Positions 44,884-57,071 are shown, numbered from the stretch's first letter. The stretch is 64,000 nt of DNA from Coprinellus micaceus (GCA_951394405.1 OX596336.1:2542001-2606000); one strand, 5' to 3'. A program made the numbers and translations. The notes: generated by a model from the letters alone, not told the origin.

Positions 44884-47800
44884 CTAGAACAGGCACACAA
44901 AGTTACTGGGGAACACATTGCGCCCTCGCTGCCTGCGTGCCTCGTCCAGCAATTCTCCTGTCCACCACCCGTCTTCCGGGGTGGATGTCACCGCGATAAT
45001 ATCGCCAGCCTGGAAATCGAACTCTTCGTCGATAGTCGCGGCGTAATCATAGAGCGCTTTAACTGTGGGTCAGGTTGGTGTTAGATGAAATGGCCCAGGG
45101 TAAAAGCATGTGACACCTACCATAGAAGAGAATGGTGCTACCATCTTCGGTCGTCGGCTGTGGTGGTGGCTGCGGTGAAGGTGTTCGGCGCACCGCAGGC
45201 GAAGGCCCTGAGTTCCACTGCTGTTGCGCTGGCTGTTGGTAAGCAGGTTGGCTCATTACTTGCTGTCGTTGGGTCGGGTACTGCTGTTGGGGAGATTCAT
45301 AGTAGTTACCCATGGCAGAACTATTCCTTGGCGCTCCTGGTTGGCCGTACGTATTGACTGGCTGCTGAGGAGGTTGCTGGTAAGCTGGCTGTTGGGGGGC
45401 CGCAGCTTGCTGCTGCTGGTATAGTAGCTGGGAAGGCGGCGTGTATGTGGGATGGTTCGCCGGCGGGGGTGCGTATGGAGGTTGCCCCGGTGGCGCAGGA
45501 GCTTGATACACATTGGCTGGGGCGATAGGCGGAGGAGTGACTGCGTACATCTGCGGGGGGGCTGGGGAAGGGATGGTTGAGGCGGGAGGGACGTAGCTAG
45601 ACCTCCTCTGGACTGGCTGTTGCTGAGGGGACGGCGCGGGTGGTACGTGGTACGTGGGCTGTTGTGTCTGTGAAGGGGGCCGCTGCTGAGAAGGCGGTTG
45701 GCTCTGTCGGTGGGCATGCGCCGGTGGCTGGTAGCCCTGAGCCAGTTCATCGTGAAGGACGCGGCCATTTGGATCCAGCGAGATACCAACAGAGTTCGGG
45801 CTAGGCGCCCGGACAATGTTCTGAGCGGGAGAGACAAGGCTCTTACGGCCAGCAGGTGGCGCGCTGGATGCAATTGGAGCAGGGCTGGGACCTCGGGATT
45901 GGGGGAGGGGGCTGTTACTTCGAGATCCACCGTATGCTCCGATGCCAACATGACCCAGCCTACTGTTGGGCCGGTGAAGATCCTGGCCTTGATTCGCACC
46001 ACTACCCTGGGTCGGGATGTGGATGGACGCTGCACTCCGCTGAGAATTGTGACCATGGGGCTGAGCGCTCACTGGTCTGTTGAAGCTGTTGCTGCGACTG
46101 ATGCTCTTCCTCTCGCCAGGAAGGGACTGCTGGTAATCCGCGAGCACGTCAGTGATCCCTTCTGTCCCAGGGGGTTGCGCGTTGTGGCCCGGAGGCAGCA
46201 TGAATGCAGCGGTCGGCGGATTGGGCGACGCTGGGCGACTAGAGGCGGGGGCCGAAGGATGCGCACCAACCACGAGGTCAGCAGAGTTTCGATAATCCCG
46301 GTTTGGAGAAGGACTCCTGTTGGTTTGGACAGGGGGTGGTCCAGGGGGCGACAGAGATTTCGGGGCTGCTGGGGACGTTGAAGGCGCGGGGACCGGGGAT
46401 GTCAGCTTCAACCCTTCTCCAATAGAATGCCGGTGGAGGGTATTCCGCCTCATACTCCCAGTCGACGAAACAGCATTCTGCAGCTCGAGCAACTGCTTCT
46501 GCAATGGATCAATCGGCCCGTCTTGTTGCTTGGCTGTAGTCAAAGACTTGACGGGCGAAGCTGGTGCCGACCTCTGGGCTGCAGGCAGGGACGTCTGTTG
46601 TTGGGGATCGCGGGATAGGTCAACTTTGTAGGCATTGGTACCCACTTTGATGTAGGTCTCCGCGTTCGGATCGATGGGTTCTGCCATTGGGTCGTGAGGG
46701 ACTCGTTGAGAAGAGGCTGATCCAGTTGCTGGTGCTTGTGCAGACATAGTCGGCTTGCGGTGGACAGAGTTCCGATTGCTACTTGGTTCAGGGGATGGAT
46801 TGGGACGAGGGGACGATGAGGCTCCATTCATATATGATTGGCCATTCACAGCAGAGGCCCCATTCCTTGGTCGAGAGTCTTGACCTGGTGGGGTTGTGAG
46901 GTCCGAAGCCATGGAATGACGAGAACCCCCGGCCCCGATACCAGCTGTGTTCACCGCGGGCTCCTCTTGGGCAGGTTCAACTGGTTCACGAGGCGGTAGT
47001 TCCCTTGTCGAGGAGCGAATGAAGGAGGCCGGTCGAGTAGAAGGGCGAGAGGCCGAAGAAGGGATTGCATCAGGCGTGTTGAAGTTGATGAATTGAGGAG
47101 GGTTTGGTATGTCATTCCCTGTGCCGTAGTCACGCACGAAATTGCCCATCTCGACCTCGGGTTCCATCTGCTCTAATGCAAGACGTACTTTCTCGCAAGA
47201 CTGTGTCTTCACGTCAGTCTGGTCAAAGGGTTGAGATATTGTCCACAACTAACCTCGTCGTCAGCAACACAAACGGTGGACACCTCGTTGGTATAGGTCC
47301 ACATGTTATCCTTCATGAATTCCAGGCGCTCTTCTTCAAGGTCTTGGCAACTATCACAGAAAGCTTTCCAGCTCTGCTCCCATTTTTGAGTCGTCTCCTG
47401 TAAGACCTTGGTGAAGTTGAAGAATTCCTTCTCGTTGACTTGCACTGTCTGTTGAGCACGTTCCAGCTTCACCATAATCTTTTCTAAGTCCTTCCCCTGG
47501 ACCAAAGATGACTGCGCCGTAAATGAGTTGATGCGAACACAATCTGCTTCATATTTCTCTCTCGATTTATTGACGTGGGCTTCCTGAGCTTGCTTGGCCT
47601 TGAACTCCTTTTCGATGGCGGTTTGCTGCTGCTTCTTATGTTGAAGTTGGCGCGCATGGAAAGCTGCAGCCGGGCTTTCGAGCTCGGTTCGTAACTGGTG
47701 GGCAAGTGTCTGGTGGTATTGAGCCTGTCTCTCTGTCTCCTGCTTCACGACATCGAGCGCGATCCGCATGTCGCTGGGTAGATGAATCAGCACATCGTTC

Positions 47801-48237
47801 GGACAACAGGGGACGGGTGAGGCAATGCGTGTACGATATCATCGTCGTCAAGCACCGCCTCCCGTGGCTTCTTTCAGTGAAAGGACAGTACCTACCCAAT
47901 CTCATCGCGTCCCAATACTACTTTCGCCAACTTGCCCATCCGTTTCGCATAGTCCTCCTCTATTGAGGCTCTGATAGGGTGCAGGCGTTCGAAAATCGTT
48001 GGTTAGCAACAGGGCCAACGATGACACAAAGGGAAGGACGGACCTTTCCTTCCAATAGTTTCTAAGCTCTTCTACGGTTCGGGTTGCTCCTCTCATTCGA
48101 GCGAACAACACATCGACACCGCCGTCCCCAAGCCCCCAGAAAGCATTGCAGAAGTCGAGATTCCGGTCAAGGAAGGCAGGACTTCCTTGGATATATTTCG
48201 ACAGAGAAGTGGTCGAGGCCTGCCGTCGAGCAGTCAT
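44884..48237 (-). CDS. F-BAR and SH3 protein of the Cdc15/Imp2/Hof1 type
   Basis: Membrane-bending scaffold linking the plasma membrane to actin at septa or endocytic sites. Exons 48044-48237, 47896-47970, 47254-47773, 45121-47200 and 44884-45062 give 1015 residues. The FCH/F-BAR domain spans about 1-270: Phe-Cys-Asn-Ala-Phe-Trp-Gly, Asn-Tyr-Trp-Lys-Glu-Arg-Ala-Ser-Ile-Glu-Glu-Asp-Tyr-Ala-Lys-Arg, then a long coiled coil. The middle 670 residues are Ser/Pro/Gln-rich and disordered. The last exon encodes one SH3 domain: Val-Lys-Ala-Leu-Tyr-Asp-Tyr, Phe-Asp-Phe-Gln-Ala-Gly-Asp-Ile-Ile, Gly-Trp-Trp-Thr-Gly-Glu-Leu and Phe-Pro-Ser-Asn-Phe-Val. One N-terminal F-BAR plus one C-terminal SH3 matches the cytokinesis proteins rather than Bzz1, which has two SH3 domains. 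Confidence 0.88.
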
Positions 48238-49714
48238 GGTCAGAGAGAAGGCAGCTCGCCTTTATAGATGAGAAGGGGGTGGTGGTTGAGGGAGTTGAAC
48301 TTGGAAAGCGCCCATGGGCAGCGTCACTCGCTGTATTGGAACCGCCGTCAGAGACCACGTGCGACCGTGTTCAGCTTGTTGAGTCTTGTTGTCCTGCGCT
48401 TTGTTCTTCACCTTGCCCACCACCCGCGGTCTCAGACAAGTACCGCCTCTCGCGTTATAACTAGCCATTTTGCAAGGTCAATTGGAGCGAGCCGATGCAC
48501 ACTGGGCACCCTGACGGTACATTGAGTTCTATCGAGTATGCGAATGCCCTCGATTTCAACCTCGGACCCACACGCCTCAACAAGTCGCGTTGTCGAGAAG
48601 CCCTTCCACATAGATATAAGTACAGGGAGTCTGAGGCATTGGAAAACGGACAAATCTCCTCTGCAGTCAAGGGAACTGGGGTAAGTCTAAACGCCGCTTA
48701 ATGTCCAGATCGTTAGGCGTTGTACCCAGAGCGCTCTCGCTATTTCTACAACTTAAACCCAGGAGGACCGACTGTGAGCATTCACCTTAAGTACGCTCTA
48801 ATTTCCCTTTAGTCATATCCTTCACCACGCATTCTGACATTGGGGTTTTGATATTTTAGACTTTCCGTCTACCCATCCCTCGAGGAAAAGAAAACTGATC
48901 TGGTCAAGCGCCCTTGTTGCTTGGCTTCCCGCCGGCCGCGTTTCGGCGCGCCATTTCAAGGACCCATGTATACTATCGATACACGGTCCCTAAAAGGCCT
49001 TGTCAGTTGTGGAGGCTGCACGTCCGTAGGGGTCGGGAGCTGGCTAAGCTCGCTTCAGCGATGTCGTAAGTATCCAAGCCTTCAATTATGGGTCAGCGAC
49101 TCCGACCTGTGGCCGAGGGGAGAACATAGATTTTAGATTACATCGAGGGTTTAGCCGGCACAAGAGGGGCCAGACAGTTCACAGTGTCACGCAAGTACTG
49201 CACCTCTCGACACTGCGATTCACTTCCCCGTCGGCGCTCGCGATCCAAGTGGAGACAGGCATATCCTGTTCCAGCCCTGCTGCTCGGAGTGCAGAGCCGG
49301 GTGAGTGGTCCGCAGTTCGATCGTCCTTCGAACTCAAAACGACCCAGCTAATCCACCCTTAAACCTGGAGCCTTTTTCCTGGGCCATACTGCGATCTAGT
49401 TTGAGAAGAGGGAACGATGTACATGTGTCAGCGCCATTGCATTCCTCCGACTCCCCAACTGGGTGTGGGGGAGGGGGGGAAGATGGGCAGGCTGTTATCG
49501 GCATAGTCCAGGGCCATATGATGTCCAGGCCAACGTTGACATACTTGGGTTCTGTAACGGGGTTGACCGACCGCGTGATGGACCCTTATTATCATCAACA
49601 GGAAACATCCCGAGCGCTCGGGGAGTCTTGTGGAATAACTCCCTCTTGCCTCCCTTTGTTTCCTTCCCTATCTCTGTCTCCCTTCCCGGCCTTCCCCCAC
49701 ATCCTAGCCTCCCA
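48238..49714. other. Divergent intergenic region, no gene recognised
   Basis: About 1.5 kb between the head-to-head F-BAR and GT2 genes. Small ORFs on both strands carry no signature. Contains C/T-rich DNA on the plus strand from about 49640, just before the GT2 start codon. Confidence 0.45.
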
Positions 49715-52461
49715 ATGGCTCTTCCACCTTCTTTTGACACTCTCGTTTTTCGCTTGTCTAACGCACCTTTCGAATCGACGGTGACATGCAGTTTAACTGT
49801 TGAAAACACAACTGAAAGGGTCAATCCCCAGTAAGTATCCTGTCGCGGGCGCTCTTATCCCGTCGCTAACGCACCTCTTACGTTCAGGGACTCTGATGAA
49901 CTAGGATACCATGTTGCCTTCACCGTCGGTTCTGAGGACCCCGCCGTGGACGAGAGGCGAACGTTGGAATGGCTACAAGCCCACCTCGCCAGTTGCTCAG
50001 TGGACTCCGTTGAGCCCGTAAGTACTCGGATACTATTCGCCTCAGTTGTTCTCATGGCTGATTTGTTGCAGGTGGAGACGCAACGACTCGGTATGGATAT
50101 CCCTATCTTATTCACGAAGCGTTGATACTCATCTGACATATGTTTAGGAACCGAATCACTTGAGAAAATGAAGGCGACCGTTCGAAAGTTAGCAGACCTC
50201 TGGGCCAAAGCTCACGATGAATCCGCAGGAAGCTCTGGTCGTGGCACGCCTTGTTCTTCAACGACTACCCTCAACGAGCCATCGAATGACACGGATGGCA
50301 AGCCAAAGCTTGGGCACCGCGATTCGTGCGCTTCCGAGCTTTCTGGCAAAGGTCCGAACGCGGAGAGATTTCATTTGGCGTTCCGACCACATACTCTTTC
50401 TGGGGATGAAAAGGACTCCAGACGAGGTACTCTTTTCGACGAAAAACTTGTAGATCGGCTTTCCGCGGTAGAATGGTATCAAGAAGGAGAGCTCAAGAAA
50501 GTCGACGTGAGTTACCTCGTCATTCACGGCGCCACATAGTTTTTGAGCCTATTCACAGGACCTTATCACGCCGCTCTCACCGCTGCTACTACCCCCTCAT
50601 CGACCCAGGGATCCGTCTTCTCCCCTCACCCCGGATTTCGAATCAACGCCTACACCCATCGTTGAGCAATTGGCGACCGTCTCAGAGAAATTTACAGAGA
50701 AGGTTGAAACACCAGAGCGCCCATCCAGATGGTACCACTTCTGGCACACGCATGCGCGCATCAACAACATGAAGCCCACCATTGCTGTCCTCGCCGACAA
50801 GTCCATTGTCGTCCTCCCAAGTCCCCCGACTGATCATGAGAAGTACCTCTATGCAGTTACCTGGCGGTAAGTCGTAGGCTTTACAGATTCTGCAAGAGAA
50901 TCGGGTTTACTAATGCGGTCTCGTAGCCTTCCACTTTATATCTTCGGCACCTTTTCTTTCCTCGCTGTCTCTGTTGGGATGTGGTTCTTTGTGATTGCAT
51001 CCAAGTACTATTGGTGGTACGTGTTTATCTTATGTTCGCGACACGCAGTGTATTGACTGCTGGCCAAGGCTCGGTGCTTTCGTCGTCGTCATCGAGGCGT
51101 ATCTTCTTATCTCGTACTTTATTGGATTCTGTGGCCGAGACTTTGACCTGGAAGGTCACAAGAAGATAGTCGAAGAATACGCCATAAAGGACGATGAAGA
51201 ATGCCCATCGGTCGACGTTTACCTCCCCTGTTGCAAAGAACCCATCGAAATTCTAGAGAACACTTACAGGTATGTCTCCAAAATCGATTACCCAAATCTT
51301 AAGGTTTGGGTCCTCGACGATGGGGACATGGAGACTGTCAAGCGTCTGGCAGCCGCGTACGGCTTCAACTACATCTGCCGCCCAAACAGAGGACACCTGA
51401 AGAAAGCTGGAAACCTCCGTCATGCCTTCACGCAAACCACTGGGGACTTCTTCCTCATTTTCGACGCCGATTTCTGCCCACGCGCGGACGTTTTGAAGGA
51501 AATGATACCCCGAGTCCGTCACGAACCCAAGATCGCCATCGTGCAGTCTCCTCAGTTCTTCCGCCCATGCGAAGAACAAACATGGTCGGAACAAGGCGCC
51601 AGTGCCACCCAGGAGTTCTTCTACCGCATCGTCCAGGTCAACCGCGATCGATTCAACGCCGCAATTTGCGTCGGCTCCAACGCACTCTACCGTCGGGAGG
51701 CCCTTGTGGATGTGGGAGGGACCGCAGAAATCGGCCACTCTGAAGACGTCCATACCGGCTTCTATGCTGTCAACCGCGGCTGGACGCTGCGGTACATGCC
51801 ACTTGCCCTAGCGTGCGGTATTTCTCCTGATACACCTGCCGCGCTCTTCTCCCAACAGATGCGATGGTGTGCAGGTTCATCATACCTTCTCACCAACCGA
51901 GAGTTTTGGCAGTCCTCTCTGACTTGGATCCAAAAGATCTGCTATATGAGTGGGATGATGTTCTACTCGTCGGCGGCTTTCATGATCATCGTCAGCAACC
52001 TCCCCGGTCCCCTCCTCGTATGGCTCAATCCTCATCTCGTCCTTTGGTACAACTGCTTCTTCGCCGTTCCCTCGCTTATCTATGCCACCATCATCTTCCG
52101 GTTGTGGTCCCGCGTCAATTACAACTTCAACGTCAACTATGTCTTTACACTCCAACAATACGCGTATACCATGGCCATCAAGGACCGAATCTTCGGAACA
52201 ACTGCAGGATGGGTGCCGTCGGGCGACAACAACGCCCACGTCACTGCAGCTTCAGAGCAGAGGAAGAAGAAACCACACACCAAGTACCGCAACATGCGCA
52301 TCGTGTGTTTCGTTTGGGTATGGGGCACGGGGGCTGCAATGTTCGCTGGTGTCGCCTACCGCATCTGGGAAGGCTGGTATTGGTGGCACTTCCTGCCAAT
52401 CATGTTGTTCGACGCCTTCCAGTTGTTCCAAAGTCATAAATTCATCTTTTATGGACAATGA
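49715..52461 (+). CDS. GT2 family cellulose-synthase-like glycosyltransferase
   Basis: Processive membrane polysaccharide synthase. Exons 49715-49830, 49888-50017, 50072-50090, 50148-50506, 50559-50866, 50927-51016 and 51069-52461 give 804 residues. About 300 cytosolic residues precede two membrane helices (formed by exon 6 and the start of exon 7). The catalytic domain has Asp424-Asp425-Gly, Asp473-Ala-Asp475, a Ser-Glu566-Asp567 acceptor-base motif (Thr-Glu-Asp in most relatives) and Gln603-Gln-Met-Arg606-Trp607, that is D,DxD,ED,QxxRW. Several membrane helices follow. It lacks the chitin-synthase QRRRW and a PilZ domain. Product could be a beta-glucan or cellulose-like polymer; chitin is less likely. 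Neighbouring genes do not clarify it. Confidence 0.87.
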
Positions 52462-52820
52462 TCCTTCTGCGCAGCCAGGAATAGGTCTTTTTTGATAGAC
52501 GTTCGTTCGCTATGTGCCCCTCCGTGTAATTGGACCTTTCCCGACATTGGACCTAACCATAGACTTTCAATACCCAAAGCTATGCGAAATTAGGTTCAGT
52601 CACTTACCTATGCCCTGTATACCCTTCAATTGGACCAACCATATCCCCCGGCAGGTCACCTTTGGTCGATCCGTCGCCAAATTATGTCCCTGAGGTGCAC
52701 TCACAGAATGATGTATGGTCATGTTGCGTTTGGAAGCAATACGCCGCGACATAGTTACACTCAATGCGGCTGGGCTAAGAACAAACAACTTCATTGAAAG
52801 TGGACGACGCAAGCACATGG
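52462..52820. other. Convergent 3' regions
   Basis: About 360 bp between the tail-to-tail GT2 and CHY zinc-finger genes. No gene seen. Confidence 0.5.
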
Positions 52821-53504
52821 TCAGCCAAGCTTGTCGACAAAGTCGTCGTCATCCAATTGTGAGAAGAGAGTCCTTGCGTGAGCAGACTTGACGCGATCGT
52901 CTTTCAGCATTCTACAGGATAACATAATGTTAGCACTGTTCCCCTTAGGTTAGCCATTGAATCGCACCGGTTATCCACTCGCGCATCCTCTCCCTCAACT
53001 CCAACCATTGCTTGCGGCGTCTTCGCCTCGATGACCTAGCAATCCCCAGTATCAGGCCTGGAGTACGTTGGGATGGGAACATGCTGAAAACGCACGTAAT
53101 GATTGTCGCAATGCGGGCAGTACTCATCGCTCTCCTCATAATTCGACATGTCCTTTCTGAATGCCTTCTTGCACTTTTTGCAGATGAATGCCATCTCCGC
53201 CGTCCTCCTCAATCTGTGTGTCTGTGCCTCTGCATGGCACTCGGCACAGTCATACCACTGCTTGCAGCATGGTGCACGGATAGATACTTGGGCGTTGAGA
53301 ATGTGTTTGCTAATGCCTTGCGTCAGTCAAAGGTTGCGCGTACTTTACGGGTTCATACGTACCACATAATGAGCTGGGAATGAGCCCAATATGAGGTAGT
53401 CGGACAGGATGTGTGGCCTTGTGGGCCAGTGGGGTCAACCTGGAGTCGCGCTGGATCTCTCGCTCGCCGTTTCGGGTCGTTTGTGGCAGTGCAGTTTGTG
53501 GGCG
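52821..53504 (-). CDS. CHY zinc-finger protein (Hot13-like), 5' end unresolved
   Basis: Exons 52821-52911, 52968-53035, 53096-53316 and an upstream one ending at 53363 join in frame. The protein has Lys-His-Ile-Leu-Asn-Ala-Gln-Val-Ser-Ile-Arg-Ala-Pro-Cys-Cys, Trp-Tyr-Asp-Cys-Ala-Glu-Cys-His-Ala-Glu, Phe-Ile-Cys-Lys-Lys-Cys-Lys-Lys-Ala-Phe-Arg-Lys and Glu-Tyr-Cys-Pro-His-Cys-Asp-Asn-His-Tyr: the cysteine/histidine pattern of CHY zinc fingers as in Hot13, the helper of mitochondrial Tim13 that keeps the Mia40 import pathway active. It continues with Val-Ile-Glu-Ala-Lys-Thr-Pro-Gln-Ala-Met-Val-Gly-Val-Glu and ends Phe-Val-Asp-Lys-Leu-Gly. No in-frame ATG precedes the first exon before a stop at 53505, so at least one 5' exon is missing from this model and the start is unknown. 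Confidence 0.72.
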
Positions 53505-53793
53505 TCATCAACTTGAAGTTGTGGACGCAACCCGTCCCGGCCAAGCTTGAAGCAAGCCTCCATCGATAGGGGATCCAGAATCGACGCAGATGAATCAGAT
53601 GCTAAGCATTACATTTCTTGAGCACGGGTGAAAGAACTCGTGTAACAGCGGATGGTATACAAGTGTGTAACGACAGACAACCGCCAACTCGCGCTCCAGG
53701 TAACTACAGAGGCGAAATGAAAAGCACATGCGAATCTACAAAAAAGAAGAGTAATAGAGGTGGTATAAGGTATGCGTGATGAATAAATGGTCT

Positions 53794-55882
53794 TTACTTG
53801 CGAGTGAACGTGAGCCTGGAGTTGTTATTGCTTCCCATCACGCCCTCATTGCCCTGGTAGGCGAAGTCTGTCAAAGCAACTTTAGAACAGGACGGTTGTT
53901 TGGAGGAGAAAACTCACCGATGGGAGAAGTAAAGTTGGAAACCATTGGGTTTACAGCACGGTAGTGAAGGTTGTGCATGCTCAGATTCGTCTCTGTCAGG
54001 CCGACTGACCCGACACCGCCCATCTCTACGTCCTCGCCGCGTCTCCTGTTGGGGCGCAAAGGCGGCAGAGCCTCCGCTCCCTTGACGTCTTCGTCCCACT
54101 TCTTGTCGTCGGTGGGAGGGTATACGCGGCTGTCTTGCGAGACGCCGTCCCCACCGCCGACATCATAGTTAGCCTGTTTCATGGGTGAGGACGTCAAAAG
54201 ATAAGTGTTGCCGCTAGTGCTTGCCGTTTGTGGGTGGTTTTGGTAGTTGTATTCCATCGCCTGTTGTTGGGCGTGGTCGAGGTCGGGCGTTTGAAAGCCA
54301 TGCGAGCGGCCACGGCGTTTATCCTTCTTCGCATCAGCGGCTGCAATCTCGCCCTCGATGGAACGGGGGAAGAAGATCTGGTTCAGAATTGAGCAGGTAA
54401 GGGGAGTCATATAATCATAGGCGGTTAGGGAGGCTTACCACAAGAGTGATTGCGGAAGAAATGGCGCAACCAAATCCAGCAATCACAACCAAGAAGTCTG
54501 TTCATATGTGAGCGAAGATCTTGAGGCTCTTCCAAAAGCAGATGAGGTGCTTGCCTGTCCAGAACGGGTTCTCGTTAATGTGGTGGTGGGGGCGGACGCC
54601 GTCGATACCGAGAATAAGCAAGGGCACGGTGAACATGAACCGGAATACGACTCGAATGGTCTATAGACGCCCACCAATCAGTCCCCTGTGGTATTTGACA
54701 CCTCAAGGGAGGGCTTACGTTCAATTCGGAGAACTTCGTCAAACGGACAATGGTGGCAATATCTACACCCTCGCGTCTCTGTGACATGGATCAGGAGTTC
54801 AGTCATGCTTGGCACAGAAGCGTGTGCCGACTCACAAGATTGTTCAAGAATCCAGGGAACGTCCACCTGTATTGTGATTAGAATGGCCGCAGTAGGTACG
54901 AGAAGATGACGCACAGAATCGGCACAAACCAAAGGGTCAGAGACAAACTTCCGAGGCTACCGGCGAGGAAAGTATAAGCTTCGGACTGAAATGATGACGT
55001 TAAGGCGTGGATATCTGGGAGCATGAGGAACACTTACGGTCAGTGGGTCCTTTCGGGTAAAGATGGTGACAAGTGGCATGTAGAGAACGGCGATGATAGA
55101 GCCGACACCCCACGTTTTGAAATAGTAGCTGCCGAACCAGTCCTGCTGAGAGGACCCCGAGTTAACGAGGAATAGCCAGAAACACAGCTCTGTGTAGGGC
55201 GGTCAGATAGGGTTTTGGCACTCGTTTGAGGGTCCATCCACCTTCCAAGTGCGTAACCCTATAGCAACCCATCGGTAAGAATGACTAAAGCTGGTTGGGA
55301 GGTCGACGTACATCTCAAGTCCCCAAGCAATGGAGAACAGAAGCATCAAGGGAAAGATAGAGTGGTGAGCGGACTTGTCCCATAGCTGGTGGGGTTTGGG
55401 GATAACTGGAAGGGTTGAACCACGGGCGGTGAGCACCCTGGGACGCCTTTCTGAGAGAAAACGACCCACTTCCGTAGATTGGGTGGGAAATGTACCCCTC
55501 CTGGTACTTGATGACGGTGTTCCCCGCCGCGTATATAAATATCAGCGGTATGGATATTAGATACGAATACTGTATGCACCCGCAAGGTTAATTTACGGTC
55601 TTGCAAAGAGTGACGGAGGACGCACTGTCATGATCCGCTTGAACGCCCCAGTGTAAGGCCCACTGTCCCATCTGGATTTATCCACGTTAAGCCCTATCAC
55701 TCCTCCAGGGCTTGCTTACGAACCTAAGACACTTGAACCTATCGAAGGACCACAGATGGAAGACCAGGAAGACGCCCACCTAAGCTTCAGTTAGGCAGAG
55801 CAGGCCCGCAAAGTTCAACAGGACGTACAAGAAATGTGATCACGGCCCAAATCAGGTAGCTGCAGGGCGAGACGTGGGTCAT
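53794..55882 (-). CDS. Multi-pass membrane protein, seven-helix type, unknown function
   Basis: Fourteen exons (55829-55882, 55724-55779, 55626-55671, 55470-55569, 55312-55405, 55242-55258, 55038-55189, 54915-54985, 54836-54866, 54719-54778, 54555-54660, 54439-54497, 53918-54377, 53794-53879) give 463 residues. The first ~310 contain about seven hydrophobic segments, for example Tyr-Leu-Ile-Trp-Ala-Val-Ile-Thr-Phe-Leu-Val-Gly-Val-Phe-Leu, Ile-Phe-Pro-Leu-Met-Leu-Leu-Phe-Ser-Ile-Ala-Trp and Phe-Leu-Val-Val-Ile-Ala-Gly-Phe-Gly. Conserved-looking loops include Phe-Lys-Arg-Ile-Met-Thr-Tyr-Ser-Tyr and Asn-Thr-Val-Ile-Lys-Tyr-Gln-Glu-Gly. A long polar cytosolic tail ends Arg-Leu-Thr-Phe-Thr-Arg-Lys. 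Receptor-like topology is inference; no family assigned. The intron after exon 11 uses a GC donor (ACAG then GCAAGC), and exon 6 has only 17 nt. Confidence 0.75.
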
Positions 55883-56419
55883 AATGGCTCAAGGCTGAGG
55901 CCTGAGGACCGCAGCGGGGCGTAAAAGGAGTGGAAGATGGCCTCAGAGGGTGGGGACAGTTAAATGACAAGTCAGGAGTTGAGGTTTTGATCATGATGGA
56001 CGATATATACAGTCCCGTTGCACCTCCACAAGTTCCACATGATGCGTTGATACCATGCCCGCCCGGGGTCTTGGCTTGATGAAACCTCCGAGCGCCTGTT
56101 AGTGCCGCACTGAGGTCCTCCGGGGCATTTGGGAGCGTATCACCTGGCCCGCATCATCCGTAGCGAGCGCGGCTGCATGGTGTCTGGTCTCCGGGTAGAA
56201 CGAGGCGGTGGTGTGGGGTTGCCGTCGCTTCCACCAGCAGGGGCACTGCTCGATGCCAGCAGCAATATTAATGAGGACCTCGACTTACGAGGGTATCACT
56301 TGGAGATCAGCCTGCCGCCAGTTCACAGAGAAGCGCCGGGCTCTGTTGCAGCATCAGCATCATTCAAATTTTGATCGTCGTAGTCTTTCTCAGGCAAACG
56401 CCCACTGCCTCCCATCGTC
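55883..56419. other. Divergent intergenic region
   Basis: About 540 bp between the membrane-protein gene (minus) and the ankyrin gene (plus). Both promoters lie here. No gene seen. Confidence 0.5.
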
Positions 56420-57071
56420 ATGGCCAAAATCCCAGAGGGCGACAGAGACGACCTCCTCCTCAGCTGCAGGTACGGTGACCTCGAGGATATCCGCGCATTT
56501 TTAGATCGCCATGGTGCCTCCTCCTTGGCCGAAGTTCGCGACCACAACCAGAACACGGCCCTGCATATGGTCTCCGCCAACGGGCATTTAGGTATGGCCC
56601 CTTTCAGCCATCTCAACACGATTTCGAGCGGAAGAGCTGATCATGGGAAGATGGACAGACACCTTGAAGTATCTCTTGCCCCTCGTGCCCACATCGCTCC
56701 TCTCTGCGCAGAACAATGCGGGATCAACGCCTTTGCACTGGGCGGCGGTGAATGCTCATCTCGAAATCACCAAGGCGCTTATCGAATTCCCCGGTGGGCC
56801 TGGCGTCAATCTCATAGACATCAAGAACGAGGCAGGGCACTCGCCTCTAGCAGAGGCAGAATACGCCGGATGGGACGAAGGTGCCAAGTATCTCGTCGGC
56901 GTGATGAACCTGGAGGCGGAGAGTGCCGATAATGAGGACGGCGATGGCGATGGGGCCCTTGCAGACGGACAGGAGATCGAGGTGCAGATCGAGGATGCCG
57001 AAGGACAGATTGCTAAGATGAAGATTGGTGGACGTGACTCGGCGCCACAATCCTCATCCCCCTCTGCATGA
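56420..57071 (+). CDS. Ankyrin-repeat protein, Yar1-like
   Basis: Exons 56420-56591 and 56659-57071 give 194 residues. Three or so ankyrin repeats: Asp-Asp-Leu-Leu-Leu-Ser-Cys-Arg-Tyr-Gly-Asp-Leu-Glu-Asp, Asn-Thr-Ala-Leu-His-Met-Val-Ser-Ala-Asn-Gly-His-Leu (completed across the intron) and Ser-Thr-Pro-Leu-His-Trp-Ala-Ala-Val-Asn-Ala-His-Leu. The acidic C-terminal tail (Asn-Glu-Asp-Gly-Asp-Gly-Asp..Val-Gln-Ile-Glu-Asp-Ala) fits yeast Yar1, a 200-residue chaperone that protects ribosomal protein S3 on its way to the nucleus. Size and layout match; other small ankyrin proteins cannot be excluded. Confidence 0.82.

Noticed and set aside
45698..46381. Plus-strand ORF of 227 codons
   Set aside because: Lies opposite the Ser/Pro/Gln-rich part of the F-BAR gene; biased composition keeps the antisense frame open by chance.
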